Notes under the pieces: generated by a model | The model's input: the letters and a program-made list of their open reading frames with translations, nothing else | Told to the model about the DNA's origin: nothing | Database searches by the model: none | Source of the DNA: Marinomonas communis | GTDB lineage: Bacteria > Pseudomonadota > Gammaproteobacteria > Pseudomonadales > Marinomonadaceae | DNA: 64,000 nucleotides | Reading direction: 5' to 3' | Assembly (NCBI RefSeq): GCF_004363305.1 | Contig: NZ_SNZA01000005.1 | Span: 205,014 to 269,013 of the forward strand | Program-made: the position numbers and the translations under genes | In this document: piece by piece, positions 40,016 through 49,284 of the stretch | Layout of the letters: every line of letters begins with the position of its first letter | How positions within the stretch are numbered: position 1 is the first letter of the stretch

Positions 40016-41893
40016 TTGGGTAAACACCATCAAGTTTTTCGGAATTATCGCCAAGAACATTCTTTAACGAAACGAAGAGTTGTAGTCGCTGCTGCTTTCG
40101 TGTTGTTCATGGTTGGGGTCTTGATGGCTCGTTTGTTTTATCTTCAGGTGATGGAATACGAGCTATACCAAACTAAAGCCAATGATAACCGAGTCATGCT
40201 GGTGACTGAGCCGCCACCGCGAGGATTGATTTATGATCGCAATGGTGTCGTGCTTGCTGATAATCGTCCTATCCATAGCTTAACCGTTATTCCAGAACGT
40301 GCTGCGAGTTTACCTGAGCTTAAAGCAGCACTTTCGCCTATAGTCGACATTTCGGAAGAGGACTGGAGTGAGTACGAAAGTAAGCTAAAAGAATACCGTC
40401 GCCCGTATCAGTCCATTACATTGAAGTCTCAGTTATCTGACGATGAATGGTCTAAAGTCTCTGTTGATCTCTATAAATTAGATGGAGTTCAAGTTGAGGC
40501 ACAATTAACTCGTTATTACCCGTACGGCGAGGCATTTGCCCATGCAATCGGTTACGTTGGACGAATCACTTCCCGTGACCTTGAGCGTGTGGATAGAATG
40601 GCTTATCAAGGCGCTCTTTTCATTGGTAAAACCGGCGTCGAAGAGTATTACGAATCGACATTATTCGGTAAGCCTGGGATATCGAAAGTTGAGGTGAATG
40701 CTCGCGGACGTATCATGTCTGAGATAGAGCGACAAAATCCAACGCCAGGTAAAGATTTACACCTATATATGGATGCCCGTCTGCAACAGTATGCCTATGA
40801 CCTCTTAGGTAACTACAAAGGGGCTGTCGTTGCCATTGATCCAAATAATGGTGGTGTGCTGGCGATGGTTTCTAAACCAGGGTTTGATCCTAATTTGTTT
40901 GTCCGAGGCATTTCGGTGGATCAATACGCTGAACTTCGTGACGATAAACGTCTCCCCCTATTTAACCGCGCTTTGCGAGGAGGCTATCCTCCAGCCTCAA
41001 CGATTAAACCTTTTATGGGGCTTGCTGGGCTTGAATACGGCTTTTCTTCTTGGTCTGAAACCTATTATGCCCGTGGTTATTACCAGATAAATCCAAATGG
41101 ACGCCGTTATCGCGACTGGAAACGAGGCGGACATGGTTGGATTGATTTAGAACGATCCATAATTGAGTCTGTTGATACGTATTATTACCAACTTGCTCAT
41201 AAAATGGGGATTACGCCGATTCATACGTTTCTTTCAAAATTTGGTTATGGGCAGTCGTCTATTCTGGATTTAAATGGCGCTAGTAAAGGTTTGCTGCCAT
41301 CCAATGAATGGAAGAAAGCACGCTATAAAGAACCATGGTATCCCGGTGACTCAGTAAACGTTGGTATCGGTCAGGGCTTCATGGTGGCGACGCCAATACA
41401 GATTGCTACAGCCAACGCTGCGATGGCGGCACGGGGTCATATGTATTACCCGCGAATGGTTAATGAAGTTGATAATGCTCCAGCAACCTTTGAGGGCAAC
41501 GAAGGTGTAGAGCATGAAATTGTTTTAAAAGATCAGCGTAACTGGGAGCGTATGGTTCGAGCTATGGAGAAAGTGATTACGGACGCTCGTGGTACGGGGC
41601 GACGTCTACAGGGAACTGAGTACACTATCGCAGGGAAAACTGGTACAGGCCAAGTGTTTAGTTTGGCTGATGATCAGGAATACGACGCTGATAGCTTAGA
41701 TAAAAGATTGCATGATCATGCTTTATTTATCGGGTTTGCACCGGCCGAGAAGCCTAAAATTGCAGTATTTGCTATTTTTGAAAATGGCGGCAGCAGTTCT
41801 AAACCAGCTGATCTAACCAAAGCGCTTTTTGATGCGTACTTGTACGACGATTACCCTCAAGAATATGATTACTTTGAGGAGCAGCGCCGATGA
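40016..41893 (+). CDS. mrdA: Penicillin-binding protein 2 (elongasome transpeptidase)
   Basis: 625 residues, starting at a TTG (40016) with AGGA seven bases before it. One membrane anchor (about 20-42), the dimerisation/pedestal domain with TEPPPRGLIYDRNGVVLADN, and a transpeptidase with Ser in PPASTIKPFMG, the SVDTYY (SxN-like) block and KTGTGQ. It cross-links peptidoglycan during cell elongation, with RodA encoded next to it by a 4-bp ATGA overlap. Confidence 0.95.
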   Translation: MGKHHQVFRNYRQEHSLTKRRVVVAAAFVLFMVGVLMARLFYLQVMEYELYQTKANDNRVMLVTEPPPRGLIYDRNGVVLADNRPIHSLTVIPERAASLPELKAALSPIVDISEEDWSEYESKLKEYRRPYQSITLKSQLSDDEWSKVSVDLYKLDGVQVEAQLTRYYPYGEAFAHAIGYVGRITSRDLERVDRMAYQGALFIGKTGVEEYYESTLFGKPGISKVEVNARGRIMSEIERQNPTPGKDLHLYMDARLQQYAYDLLGNYKGAVVAIDPNNGGVLAMVSKPGFDPNLFVRGISVDQYAELRDDKRLPLFNRALRGGYPPASTIKPFMGLAGLEYGFSSWSETYYARGYYQINPNGRRYRDWKRGGHGWIDLERSIIESVDTYYYQLAHKMGITPIHTFLSKFGYGQSSILDLNGASKGLLPSNEWKKARYKEPWYPGDSVNVGIGQGFMVATPIQIATANAAMAARGHMYYPRMVNEVDNAPATFEGNEGVEHEIVLKDQRNWERMVRAMEKVITDARGTGRRLQGTEYTIAGKTGTGQVFSLADDQEYDADSLDKRLHDHALFIGFAPAEKPKIAVFAIFENGGSSSKPADLTKALFDAYLYDDYPQEYDYFEEQRR

Positions 41894-43011
41894 ACTGGCA
41901 GTTTTACCACCGTTTTATAGCGTTTACGAATGCTAGGTTATGGCGTCTGACACACGTTGATGTTTTATTGCTGGTAGCGCTGTTAATTTTGATGTCAGGT
42001 GGCCTGTTTGTTTTGTACTCAGCTTCTGGACAAGATGTCGCCATGGTGGAGCGTCAAGTATTGCGTCTAGGAATCGGTATGGTCACATGTCTTGGTTTAG
42101 CGCAGTTGCCACCAAAGTACATGCGTCGAGCTTCTCCCTTTCTGTTTGTCGTATTGGTGGGATTGCTTGCGTGTGTGCTGTTATTCGGTGTCGGGGCAAA
42201 GGGTGCTCAACGTTGGTTAGCATTACCAGGTGGGTTGAGGTTTCAGCCGTCTGAAATCATGAAGATTGTCATGCCGATGATGGTTGCATGGTATTTTGCA
42301 AACCGTCCATTGCCTCCAAGCTTTAAAGAAATTGTCACGGTGCTTGTGATCATTGCGGTGCCGTCGCTGATGGTCGCTAAACAGCCCGATCTGGGTACCG
42401 CTTTGCTGGTCGGCGTGTCTGGTATCTTTGCGCTATTTCTTGCGGGGCTTGGATGGCGTTACATCATTGGTGCCGCGGCAGCTGTGCCTGTGGCGGCATA
42501 TGGACTGTGGCAGGTCATGCGTGATTATCAAAAACAACGCGTGTTAACTTTCTTAGATCCAGAGAGTGATCCGCTAGGGTCAGGTTGGAATATTATCCAG
42601 TCCAAAACCGCTATTGGCTCAGGTGGATTGCATGGAAAGGGTTACCTTGAAGGCACTCAAGCTCAGTTAAACTTTTTACCAGAGAGCCATACCGATTTCA
42701 TTATTGCAGTGTTGGCAGAAGAGTTTGGCATGATTGGGTGTGCATTATTAATGTGTGCTTATTTGCTGGTGATAGCTAGGGGCTTGTACATTGCCGCTTA
42801 TGCTGAAGATAACTATGCGCGTTTACTGGCTGGGAGTATAACGCTTACCTTTTTTGTGTACATGTTTGTAAATATTGGCATGGTGTCTGGGATCTTACCG
42901 GTTGTCGGTGTACCGTTACCTTTGGTGAGCTATGGTGGTACCTCCATCATTACCATCATGGCGACATTTGGGATTTTAATGTCGATACAAACGCATAAAA
43001 GGGCAAGGTAA
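41890..43011 (+). CDS. mrdB: Peptidoglycan glycosyltransferase RodA
   Basis: 373 residues of the SEDS family with about ten membrane helices. Conserved blocks include WLALPGGLRFQPSEIMKI, KQPDLGTALLV, the region ending NFLPESHTDFIIAVLAEEFG and PLPLVSYGGTS. It polymerises glycan strands with PBP2. The start overlaps mrdA by 4 bases, and its stop overlaps the mltB start by one. Confidence 0.96.
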   Translation: MNWQFYHRFIAFTNARLWRLTHVDVLLLVALLILMSGGLFVLYSASGQDVAMVERQVLRLGIGMVTCLGLAQLPPKYMRRASPFLFVVLVGLLACVLLFGVGAKGAQRWLALPGGLRFQPSEIMKIVMPMMVAWYFANRPLPPSFKEIVTVLVIIAVPSLMVAKQPDLGTALLVGVSGIFALFLAGLGWRYIIGAAAAVPVAAYGLWQVMRDYQKQRVLTFLDPESDPLGSGWNIIQSKTAIGSGGLHGKGYLEGTQAQLNFLPESHTDFIIAVLAEEFGMIGCALLMCAYLLVIARGLYIAAYAEDNYARLLAGSITLTFFVYMFVNIGMVSGILPVVGVPLPLVSYGGTSIITIMATFGILMSIQTHKRAR

Positions 43012-44039
43012 TGTTGAATAGAGTACTGGCACTAAGCTTAACATTGGGTTTATTGGGATGCACTACGGCAGGAAGTCAAGTTGAAGCTCAGACCGCACAA
43101 GAGGCATTTCAGCAAGTACCTTATATAAAACAACCAGAAGTTCAGCAATTTATTGACAAGATGGTTTCTGAACATCGTTATGATCGAGCGCTATTAACGG
43201 ATAAATTTTCCAATACATTTAAGCGCCACCAGGTCATCACAAAATCTGATAATCAGCCTGAAGTGCTGGTGCCCTTCCATAAGTACCGAGCTAACTTCAT
43301 TGACCCAGTTCGCGTTAAGCAGGGCGTCGCTTTTGCTGAGCGCAATAAATCTTGGTTGCAAAAAGCTGAGAAAGACTATGGAGTCGATTGGCCAGTCATT
43401 GTTGCTTTAATCGGTGTTGAAACAGCCTACGGTAAGGTAACTGGTAGCAAAGATGTGTTCACATCATTAACCACTTTATCGTTCGATTACCCCCGACGTG
43501 GCGGCTATTTTCAAAGTGAGCTAGAAGCGTATTTGTTGCTTGCTCGTAATCAAGGTTGGTCTATTGGCTCTACTAAAGGCTCTTATAGTGGGGCATTAGG
43601 CATGGTTCAGTTTATGCCTAGTAATTACATGAAGCTGGCGGTGGATTACGATCAAGATGGTCGAGTCGACCTTTGGGGATCAGAAGCGGATGCTATTGGA
43701 AGCATTGCCAATTACCTGCGTCATCATGGTTGGAAATACCGCGAAAAAGCAGCTATTACAGCCAGAGTAGATAATCTTGAGTCTGTGCAGGAGATGGTGA
43801 ACAAAGGCCGCGCTCCAATTCTGTCGATGAGAGAGTGGGCTGAAAAAGGGGTGTGGTCAACAACTCACTATAATGGCGCTAAGGCTGGGTTGATTGGTTT
43901 GCGAGAAAGTGACAGTCATGTGGATTATTGGTTGGCTTATGAAAACTTTTTCACCATTATGGATTACAACCCTAGTCGACGATATGCCATGTCAGTTTTA
44001 GAATTAGCAAATAGGATCGAACAGTATGAAGGTAGCTAA
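43011..44039 (+). CDS. mltB: Membrane-bound lytic murein transglycosylase B
   Basis: 342 residues. A lipoprotein signal with lipobox LLGC (Cys about residue 17) anchors it to the outer membrane. The catalytic Glu is in IGVETAYGKVTG; YPRRGGYFQSELEAYL and GALGMVQFMPSNYM complete the family pattern. It cleaves glycan strands to 1,6-anhydro ends. The end overlaps rlpA by 14 bases. Confidence 0.95.
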   Translation: MLNRVLALSLTLGLLGCTTAGSQVEAQTAQEAFQQVPYIKQPEVQQFIDKMVSEHRYDRALLTDKFSNTFKRHQVITKSDNQPEVLVPFHKYRANFIDPVRVKQGVAFAERNKSWLQKAEKDYGVDWPVIVALIGVETAYGKVTGSKDVFTSLTTLSFDYPRRGGYFQSELEAYLLLARNQGWSIGSTKGSYSGALGMVQFMPSNYMKLAVDYDQDGRVDLWGSEADAIGSIANYLRHHGWKYREKAAITARVDNLESVQEMVNKGRAPILSMREWAEKGVWSTTHYNGAKAGLIGLRESDSHVDYWLAYENFFTIMDYNPSRRYAMSVLELANRIEQYEGS

Positions 44040-44934
44040 ATATCTGGCAGCAGTATCTACTTTGTGGCTGGTTGGTTGTACAAGTACTAGCCACATAAAT
44101 GGTTCCTCTGTCGATTACGATAAAGCGTCAGGGGGAGGGCGTTACAGTATATTGCAGGATCATGCCCCATCAGGCGATATCAAAGTAGATCATTTGCCAG
44201 ATCTAGTTCCTAAATATGAACCCAAAAGCCGAGGAGGTAATAAATCACCTTATGAGGTGTGGGGGAAAAAATATTATGTCATGGACTCAGCGGTAGGTTA
44301 TACGGCCGAGGGGACAGCATCTTGGTATGGGCAGAAGTTTCACGGGCATAAAACCTCAAATGGGGAAACATATGATATGTATGCTTTCTCTGCTGCCCAT
44401 AAGTCATTGCCATTGCCTACTTATTTAAAAGTGACCAATATTGATAATCAACGATCTGTGATTGTTCGCGTTAATGACCGTGGCCCATTTCACGGTGATC
44501 GATTGATTGACTTATCTTATGCCGCTGCAGCGCGTCTGGGCTACCATAAGAAAGGTCTAGCTAGAGTGCGTATCGAAGCCATTACACCGAGGCCTGGGGA
44601 GCGATATTCCTCAACGCCTGTTGCCGCTGCTCAGCCAAAGCCAGTTGTTACGCCTAGTGTCGCACCAGTGTCGGCACAAGCACCAGCCAATGCTTTATTG
44701 TTTAGCCATCTTCAGCTAGGAGCGTTTTCTCAACAAGCCTCCGCCGCTCGTCTAAAGCAAAGGCTGCTTGAGAAGTTTGATACGGGTATTAATATTGATG
44801 TTTTGCATGCTCCAGATGGGCTTTATAAAGTGTTGGTTGGTCCATATGAAAGTGATGCTTTGTTAGAAGATTGGCAGACAAGATTGGATGCAGCAGGCTT
44901 TGGCAAAAGTGTAAAAGTAGCGTTAGCTCCCTAG
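44026..44934 (+). CDS. rlpA: Septal ring lytic transglycosylase RlpA (lipoprotein with SPOR domain)
   Basis: 302 residues. Lipobox LVGC near residue 18; the double-psi beta-barrel domain contains EGTASWYGQKFHGHKTSNGE, the VRVNDRGPFHGDRLIDLSYAAA block and catalytic Asp; a Pro/Ala-rich linker (about 200-225) leads to a C-terminal SPOR domain (FSHLQLGAFSQQASAARL) that binds denuded glycan at division sites. Part of the mrdA-mrdB-mltB-rlpA unit. Confidence 0.94.
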   Translation: MKVAKYLAAVSTLWLVGCTSTSHINGSSVDYDKASGGGRYSILQDHAPSGDIKVDHLPDLVPKYEPKSRGGNKSPYEVWGKKYYVMDSAVGYTAEGTASWYGQKFHGHKTSNGETYDMYAFSAAHKSLPLPTYLKVTNIDNQRSVIVRVNDRGPFHGDRLIDLSYAAAARLGYHKKGLARVRIEAITPRPGERYSSTPVAAAQPKPVVTPSVAPVSAQAPANALLFSHLQLGAFSQQASAARLKQRLLEKFDTGINIDVLHAPDGLYKVLVGPYESDALLEDWQTRLDAAGFGKSVKVALAP

Positions 44935-45016
44935 GGGAACTTTATCTAGGCTAGAGATTCAAAGCTCCCTCTAGTATCATTCTCGCCTCACGGATTAGAC
45001 TAAGACGTTTAAAACT

Positions 45017-46165
45017 ATGAAACGACTGTTATCTCTTTTTATTTTTGCATGTATTTTTGTTACTTCTACGGCCAACGCGGCACCTTCATTAATCCCAGCA
45101 CCGCCTCAGCTATCGGCCAATAGCTATGTTTTGATGGATGCTTACACTGGTGATGTACTGGTTGAGCACAACAGTCGTGAAGAATTGCCTCCGGCTAGCC
45201 TGACAAAACTTATGACAGCCTACATCACTGAATATGAGCTGGCAAAAGGTAATATTTCCTTTAATGATCAGGTGACGATAAGCGAAAAAGCTTGGCGTAT
45301 GGAGGGCTCACGAATGTTTGTTCGTGAAGGTACTCAAGTGCGTCTAGAAGATTTGATGCGCGGCATCATTATTCAATCTGGTAATGACGCAAGTGTTGCC
45401 GTTGCAGAGCACATCGCTGGCGGTGAAGCAGCGTTTGCTGACTTGATGAACCAGCATGCCAAGCTACTGGGTATGAACAACTCTCACTTTGTTAACTCAA
45501 CTGGTTTCCCCGCTGATGGTCACTATTCAAGTGCATACGATATCGCACTGTTGTCTCGTGCCACCATTGTGCACTTCCCTGAAAACTACAAAATGTACTC
45601 AGAGAAATACTTCACCTACAACGATATTCGTCAACCAAACCGAAATAAGTTGTTGTGGCGCGATAAAACAGTAGATGGTCTAAAAACAGGTCATACTGAT
45701 GCCGCTGGTTATTGTTTAGCCGCCTCTGCTGTGCGTAACGGTACACGATTGATTGCCGTTGTGATGGGAACGAATTCTGATGAAGCGCGTGCTTCAGAAA
45801 CTCAGAAGCTTTTAAACTACGGATTCCGTTATTACGAAACGCGTAAGTTGTACAGCGCCGGACAAGTGTTGAGTGATGCACGCGTATGGGGTGGTGAAGC
45901 AGATACTGTTAAAGTTGGTTTTGCTGATGATGTGTTGGTTACTATGCCTCGTCAAAATGCCGATTCGATTCCAGCATCCCTAGAGCTTGCACCTGAAATC
46001 GAAGCTCCGATTGCAGCAGGTGATGTGTTAGGTAAAATTATCGTAGGTACAGCGGATAATGTATTGCTTGAAAGAGAAGTGGTTGCATTAGAGCCTGTAG
46101 CGGAAGGCGGTTTCTTTAAGCGTCTATTTGATAAAGTTAAATTGTTCTTTATGAACTTGTTTTAA
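45017..46165 (+). CDS. dacA: D-alanyl-D-alanine carboxypeptidase (PBP5/6 type)
   Basis: 382 residues. Signal peptide ends near ANA-AP. The serine motif is ASLTKLM, SGND is the second, and KTGHTDAAG the third. The C-terminal beta domain ends in an amphipathic helix (GGFFKRLFDKVKLFFMNLF), the membrane anchor of PBP5. It trims pentapeptides in the periplasm. An 82-bp gap with a likely own promoter separates it from rlpA. Confidence 0.96.
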   Translation: MKRLLSLFIFACIFVTSTANAAPSLIPAPPQLSANSYVLMDAYTGDVLVEHNSREELPPASLTKLMTAYITEYELAKGNISFNDQVTISEKAWRMEGSRMFVREGTQVRLEDLMRGIIIQSGNDASVAVAEHIAGGEAAFADLMNQHAKLLGMNNSHFVNSTGFPADGHYSSAYDIALLSRATIVHFPENYKMYSEKYFTYNDIRQPNRNKLLWRDKTVDGLKTGHTDAAGYCLAASAVRNGTRLIAVVMGTNSDEARASETQKLLNYGFRYYETRKLYSAGQVLSDARVWGGEADTVKVGFADDVLVTMPRQNADSIPASLELAPEIEAPIAAGDVLGKIIVGTADNVLLEREVVALEPVAEGGFFKRLFDKVKLFFMNLF

Positions 46166-46183
46166 GTAATGGTATAGCAAAGA

Positions 46184-46489
46184 ATGGCTTTAATTAATAA
46201 GCAAGGTGTTGTTGCAGCGGATGCGCCAGATGCCCCTAAAATTGAATTTCCCTGTGACAACTATGTGATTAAAGTTGTAGCGATGGATGTGGCGGATATT
46301 CAAGCGACAGTTATTCAACATGTTCGCACTCATGCGCCTGAGTTCGACGAGTCGTCTATTAAGAAGAATGTTTCCTCTAAGGGAAGGTTTGTCAGTTTTG
46401 GTCTACGTATTCGAGCTGAAAGTGAGTCACAATTGGCTCGTTTACATGAAGATCTTATGGCAGTCGAAGCCATTAAAATGGTTATGTAA
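46184..46489 (+). CDS. ybeD: DUF493 (YbeD) family protein
   Basis: 101 residues. EFPCDNYVIKVVAMDV and the SSKGRFVSFGLRIRAESESQLARLHEDL block are the YbeD ferredoxin-like fold. Function not established; it sits between dacA and lipB in many gammaproteobacteria. lipB starts 3 bp after its stop. Confidence 0.94.
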   Translation: MALINKQGVVAADAPDAPKIEFPCDNYVIKVVAMDVADIQATVIQHVRTHAPEFDESSIKKNVSSKGRFVSFGLRIRAESESQLARLHEDLMAVEAIKMVM

Positions 46490-46492
46490 TTC

Positions 46493-47131
46493 ATGCCAAA
46501 CGCAATTCTGTGTCGTGATCTTGGTGTTGTTCCATATGAGTCTACATGGGAAGAAATGAAGCAGTTTACCCAGACTCGTACTAAACAAGACCAAGATCAG
46601 ATTTGGCTCCTCGAGCACCCATCGATTTTCACGCAAGGACAAGCAGGAAAGGCTGAGCACCTCTTGGATGCTGGGGATATCCCAGTCATTCAGGCGGATC
46701 GTGGCGGGCAGGTCACGTATCATGGCCCTGGTCAGTTAATCGCATACATCATGATTGATTTAAAGCGTCTAGGCATTGGTGTTCGTGATCTGGTGACGCT
46801 TATTGAAAACTCAATTGTCGATGTCTGCAAGCTGCATGGTATTGAGTCTTACCCCAAGCCGGATGCACCGGGTGTATATGTGAATGGAATGAAAATATCC
46901 TCACTGGGCTTAAGAGTCCGTAGAGGATGTTCTTTTCACGGCGTTGCGTTGAATGTAGATATGGATTTAAATCCATTTCTGCGAATTAATCCCTGCGGTT
47001 ATCAGGGACTTCAAATGATAGATATGAAGCGCTTGCAGCCACAGGTCAGCATGGCGCAAGTTAAAGTTCAGCTAGCCAACATACTGGCTGAACGTCTCGG
47101 ATATTCTCATCCGATTATCCAACAAGGGTGA
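46493..47131 (+). CDS. lipB: Octanoyl-[ACP]:protein N-octanoyltransferase
   Basis: 212 residues. [21 protein letters not shown], the Lys in [11 protein letters not shown] and the Cys in [11 protein letters not shown] make the LipB active site. It transfers octanoate from ACP to lipoate-dependent proteins. It is directly followed by lipA, giving the complete de novo lipoate route. Confidence 0.96.
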   Translation: MPNAILCRDLGVVPYESTWEEMKQFTQTRTKQDQDQIWLLEHPSIFTQGQAGKAEHLLDAGDIPVIQADRGGQVTYHGPGQLIAYIMIDLKRLGIGVRDLVTLIENSIVDVCKLHGIESYPKPDAPGVYVNGMKISSLGLRVRRGCSFHGVALNVDMDLNPFLRINPCGYQGLQMIDMKRLQPQVSMAQVKVQLANILAERLGYSHPIIQQG

Positions 47132-47139
47132 ATATAAGA

Positions 47140-48099
47140 ATGACTACTCAGCAAAAGCGAGTTGTACAGGGTGAAAAGCTACGTGGCGCAGAAAAAATGG
47201 CCCGTATTCCTGTTAAAGTTATCCCAACAGAAGAAATTCCTCGTAAGCCTGATTGGCTTCGTGTGCGTATGCCTGCATCGCCAGAGATTGCTCGCATTAA
47301 AAGTACGTTGCGTGAGCATAAATTGGCATCGGTTTGTGAGGAAGCCAATTGCCCTAACTTGGGTGAATGTTTCTCTAACGGCACAGCGACATTTATGATC
47401 ATGGGTGATATTTGTACTCGTCGTTGTCCGTTCTGTGATGTTGCGCACGGTCGTCCCAATGCTCTGAGTCCAGATGAGCCAAAAGAACTGGCGACAGCCA
47501 TTCGTGATATGCGCTTAAAATATGTTGTGATTACATCTGTTGACCGTGATGATCTTCGTGATGGCGGTGCACAACATTTTGTTGATTGTATTCGTGAGAC
47601 ACGAGCGCTTAGTCCAAACATTGAGATTGAAACACTGGTGCCAGACTTCCGTGGTCGTATGGATGCGGCGTTAGACATTCTTGAAATTGCTCCGCCAGAT
47701 GTGTTTAACCATAACCTAGAGTCGATCCCGCGTTTATACCGTCAGGTTCGCCCTGGTTCTGACTACCAATGGTCTCTTGATCTGCTGAAGAAATTCAAAG
47801 ATCGTTGCCCAGACGTACCAACGAAATCTGGTTTGATGGTTGGAATGGGTGAGTCTTTTGAAGAGATCGTCGAAGTTATGAAAGATCTTCGTGCTCATAA
47901 CGTAGATATGTTGACTATTGGTCAATACTTGCAGCCATCTAAGCATCACTTCCCGATGGATCGATTTGTTCATCCAGAAGAGTTTGAACGCTACGAGCAA
48001 GTGGCGAAAGAGCTTGGTTTTAAGCACGCAGCTTGTGGTCCATTGGTACGATCTTCCTACCATGCTGATAAGCAGGCTCATGGTGAACGAGTTTCATAA
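47140..48099 (+). CDS. lipA: Lipoyl synthase
   Basis: The start chosen is the ATG at 47140 ([10 protein letters not shown]), which has AGGGTGA at proper spacing; a GTG at 47128 overlaps lipB and lacks this. This gives 319 residues. The radical-SAM cluster Cys are in [10 protein letters not shown], and the auxiliary cluster Cys in [12 protein letters not shown]; the final Ser that completes the auxiliary cluster lies in VRSSYHAD. It inserts two sulfurs into the octanoyl chain. A terminator follows. Confidence 0.97.
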   Translation: MTTQQKRVVQGEKLRGAEKMARIPVKVIPTEEIPRKPDWLRVRMPASPEIARIKSTLREHKLASVCEEANCPNLGECFSNGTATFMIMGDICTRRCPFCDVAHGRPNALSPDEPKELATAIRDMRLKYVVITSVDRDDLRDGGAQHFVDCIRETRALSPNIEIETLVPDFRGRMDAALDILEIAPPDVFNHNLESIPRLYRQVRPGSDYQWSLDLLKKFKDRCPDVPTKSGLMVGMGESFEEIVEVMKDLRAHNVDMLTIGQYLQPSKHHFPMDRFVHPEEFERYEQVAKELGFKHAACGPLVRSSYHADKQAHGERVS

Positions 48100-48140
48100 T
48101 GGTTAAAGCTTGGTTACAGGCGGTAGTTTGATTACGAAGA

Positions 48141-48174
48141 AACGAGAAGTGCGTTGAGTGCTTCTCGTTTTTTT
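48141..48174 (+). terminator. Terminator after lipA
   Basis: Stem AACGAGAAG/CTTCTCGTT (48141-48149, 48161-48169), loop of 11, followed by T-rich sequence. Confidence 0.85.
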
Positions 48175-48175
48175 A

Positions 48176-48345
48176 TAAAAAAAGCCCGCCATTAGGGGGG
48201 CGGGCTAAACTATCCGTATAGACGCCAAGGGGTAAGCGTCGAATGCATGTCGGAACTAATGACTATGTGGACACTGCAAAAAAGATGTGCGCTGCAATGG
48301 CCTAGTTAAGATCTAGCTCACTGTCCTTAATCTTAACTGGTTATA
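48176..48345 (-). ncRNA. Candidate minus-strand small RNA (unnamed)
   Basis: In the 306-bp gap after lipA the minus strand has a perfect TATAAT (48350-48345). Downstream of it come a 9-bp hairpin AGTTAAGAT/ATCTTAACT (about 48338-48304), a GACGC/GCGTC hairpin (about 48241-48222) and a strong terminator at 48206-48177. The transcript would be about 160 nt with no open frame of note. The -35 is weak (TTGGAA at 21 bp, too far). The sequence resembles no small RNA I recognise. The layout, not homology, is the evidence. Confidence 0.45.
48177..48206 (-). terminator. Minus-strand Rho-independent terminator
   Basis: Stem AGCCCGCC/GGCGGGCT (48183-48190, 48199-48206); on the minus strand it is followed by seven T. 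No annotated minus-strand gene ends here, which is the main reason to suspect a small RNA. Confidence 0.85.
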
Positions 48346-48405
48346 TTATAGACAAAGGATTCAGGGCTTGGTTCCAATATTGTGAATATTTTATGAGTAT
48401 TGTTT

Positions 48406-49284
48406 ATGGAAGGTGACTACGCCACGCCTTATTATGCAGTCAGTATTGAAACATCTGAGCTGCGTGATGATGTAATGTACCGCGTAATGACTGAGAAAGT
48501 CATGGATTTGGCAGCTGAGCAGGTGGGGTATCTATACGCTGACTGGGTGGTAGATGAATCGGCAAAGCTTGTTTTCTACTGGCGCAAGAGGGAGCAAGCT
48601 GAAGCGTGGATGAATCACTCGATGATGTTGCGTGTGCTATCCATTGGAGGGCAGTTTTGGTTCGATCGTTACAGCTTGAAGTTGCTAGAAGTGCAGAAGG
48701 AAAAAGTGGTGCTAAGTCATAAAAGTTGGCAAGACAATGCCAGATTTCCTGTGATTAAAACACCAAGAGGGGTGCTAAAGTTATTGAGCCTAGAAGAAGC
48801 GCCATTGTTAAAAGCCTACGTTAATGAGCAACGCGAGCATCTTGCACAGTGGGAGCCGCTTCGAGGTGAGGATTACTACAGTGACGAGACTTGTTATCTT
48901 CGTGTAAAGGAAATGCGCCGTGATTTCATTGAGGATAGAGGTTGTGTCTTATGTTTACTGAGTCCTGAGCGGGATCGCATGTTGGCGTACAGCAACTATT
49001 CCCAATTCGTGAGAGGTATATCTCAATCCTGTTTTTTGGGCTACAGTCTTGCTGCAGACCTTCAGGGCCAAGGCTATATGCATGAGTGTTTGTCTGCTGG
49101 TATTGAATACATTTCGAAAGAGTTAAATATCGATCGGATTCAAGCATGCTACATGCCAAGAAATCACAAGAGTGCAGCCGTGCTAGCGCGCTTGAAGTTC
49201 GAGAAAGAGGGAGTCGCACGAAACTACCTAAAGATTAACGGGCAATGGGAAGATCATACTCTGACAGCCTTGACGTTACGTTAA
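48406..49284 (+). CDS. ABM-like domain fused to a RimJ-type GNAT N-acetyltransferase
   Basis: 292 residues from the ATG at 48406; a TTG two codons earlier is possible. Residues 1-95 or so (ATPYYAVSIETSEL..., KVMDLAAEQVGYL, KREQAEAWMNHSMMLRVLS, FWFDRYSLKLLEV) resemble the antibiotic biosynthesis monooxygenase (ABM) fold, including the AW-NH-.-L helix. From about 115 on the protein is RimJ-like: LREHLAQWEP equivalent NEQREHLAQWEP, QSCFLGYSL, the acetyl-CoA loop DLQGQGYMHE, YMPRNHKSAAVLARL and the final GQWEDHTLTAL. RimJ acetylates ribosomal protein S5; whether this one does is inference. It converges on the cupin-like gene by 4 bases. Confidence 0.75.
   Translation: MEGDYATPYYAVSIETSELRDDVMYRVMTEKVMDLAAEQVGYLYADWVVDESAKLVFYWRKREQAEAWMNHSMMLRVLSIGGQFWFDRYSLKLLEVQKEKVVLSHKSWQDNARFPVIKTPRGVLKLLSLEEAPLLKAYVNEQREHLAQWEPLRGEDYYSDETCYLRVKEMRRDFIEDRGCVLCLLSPERDRMLAYSNYSQFVRGISQSCFLGYSLAADLQGQGYMHECLSAGIEYISKELNIDRIQACYMPRNHKSAAVLARLKFEKEGVARNYLKINGQWEDHTLTALTLR

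Noticed and set aside
47148..47678. 176-codon antisense frame in lipA
   Set aside because: It has no recognisable protein features and lies wholly on a well-conserved gene.
48176..48350. Small RNA of the CsrB/RsmY class
   Set aside because: Only two ANGGA motifs, against five or more in known members, so a class name is not justified.
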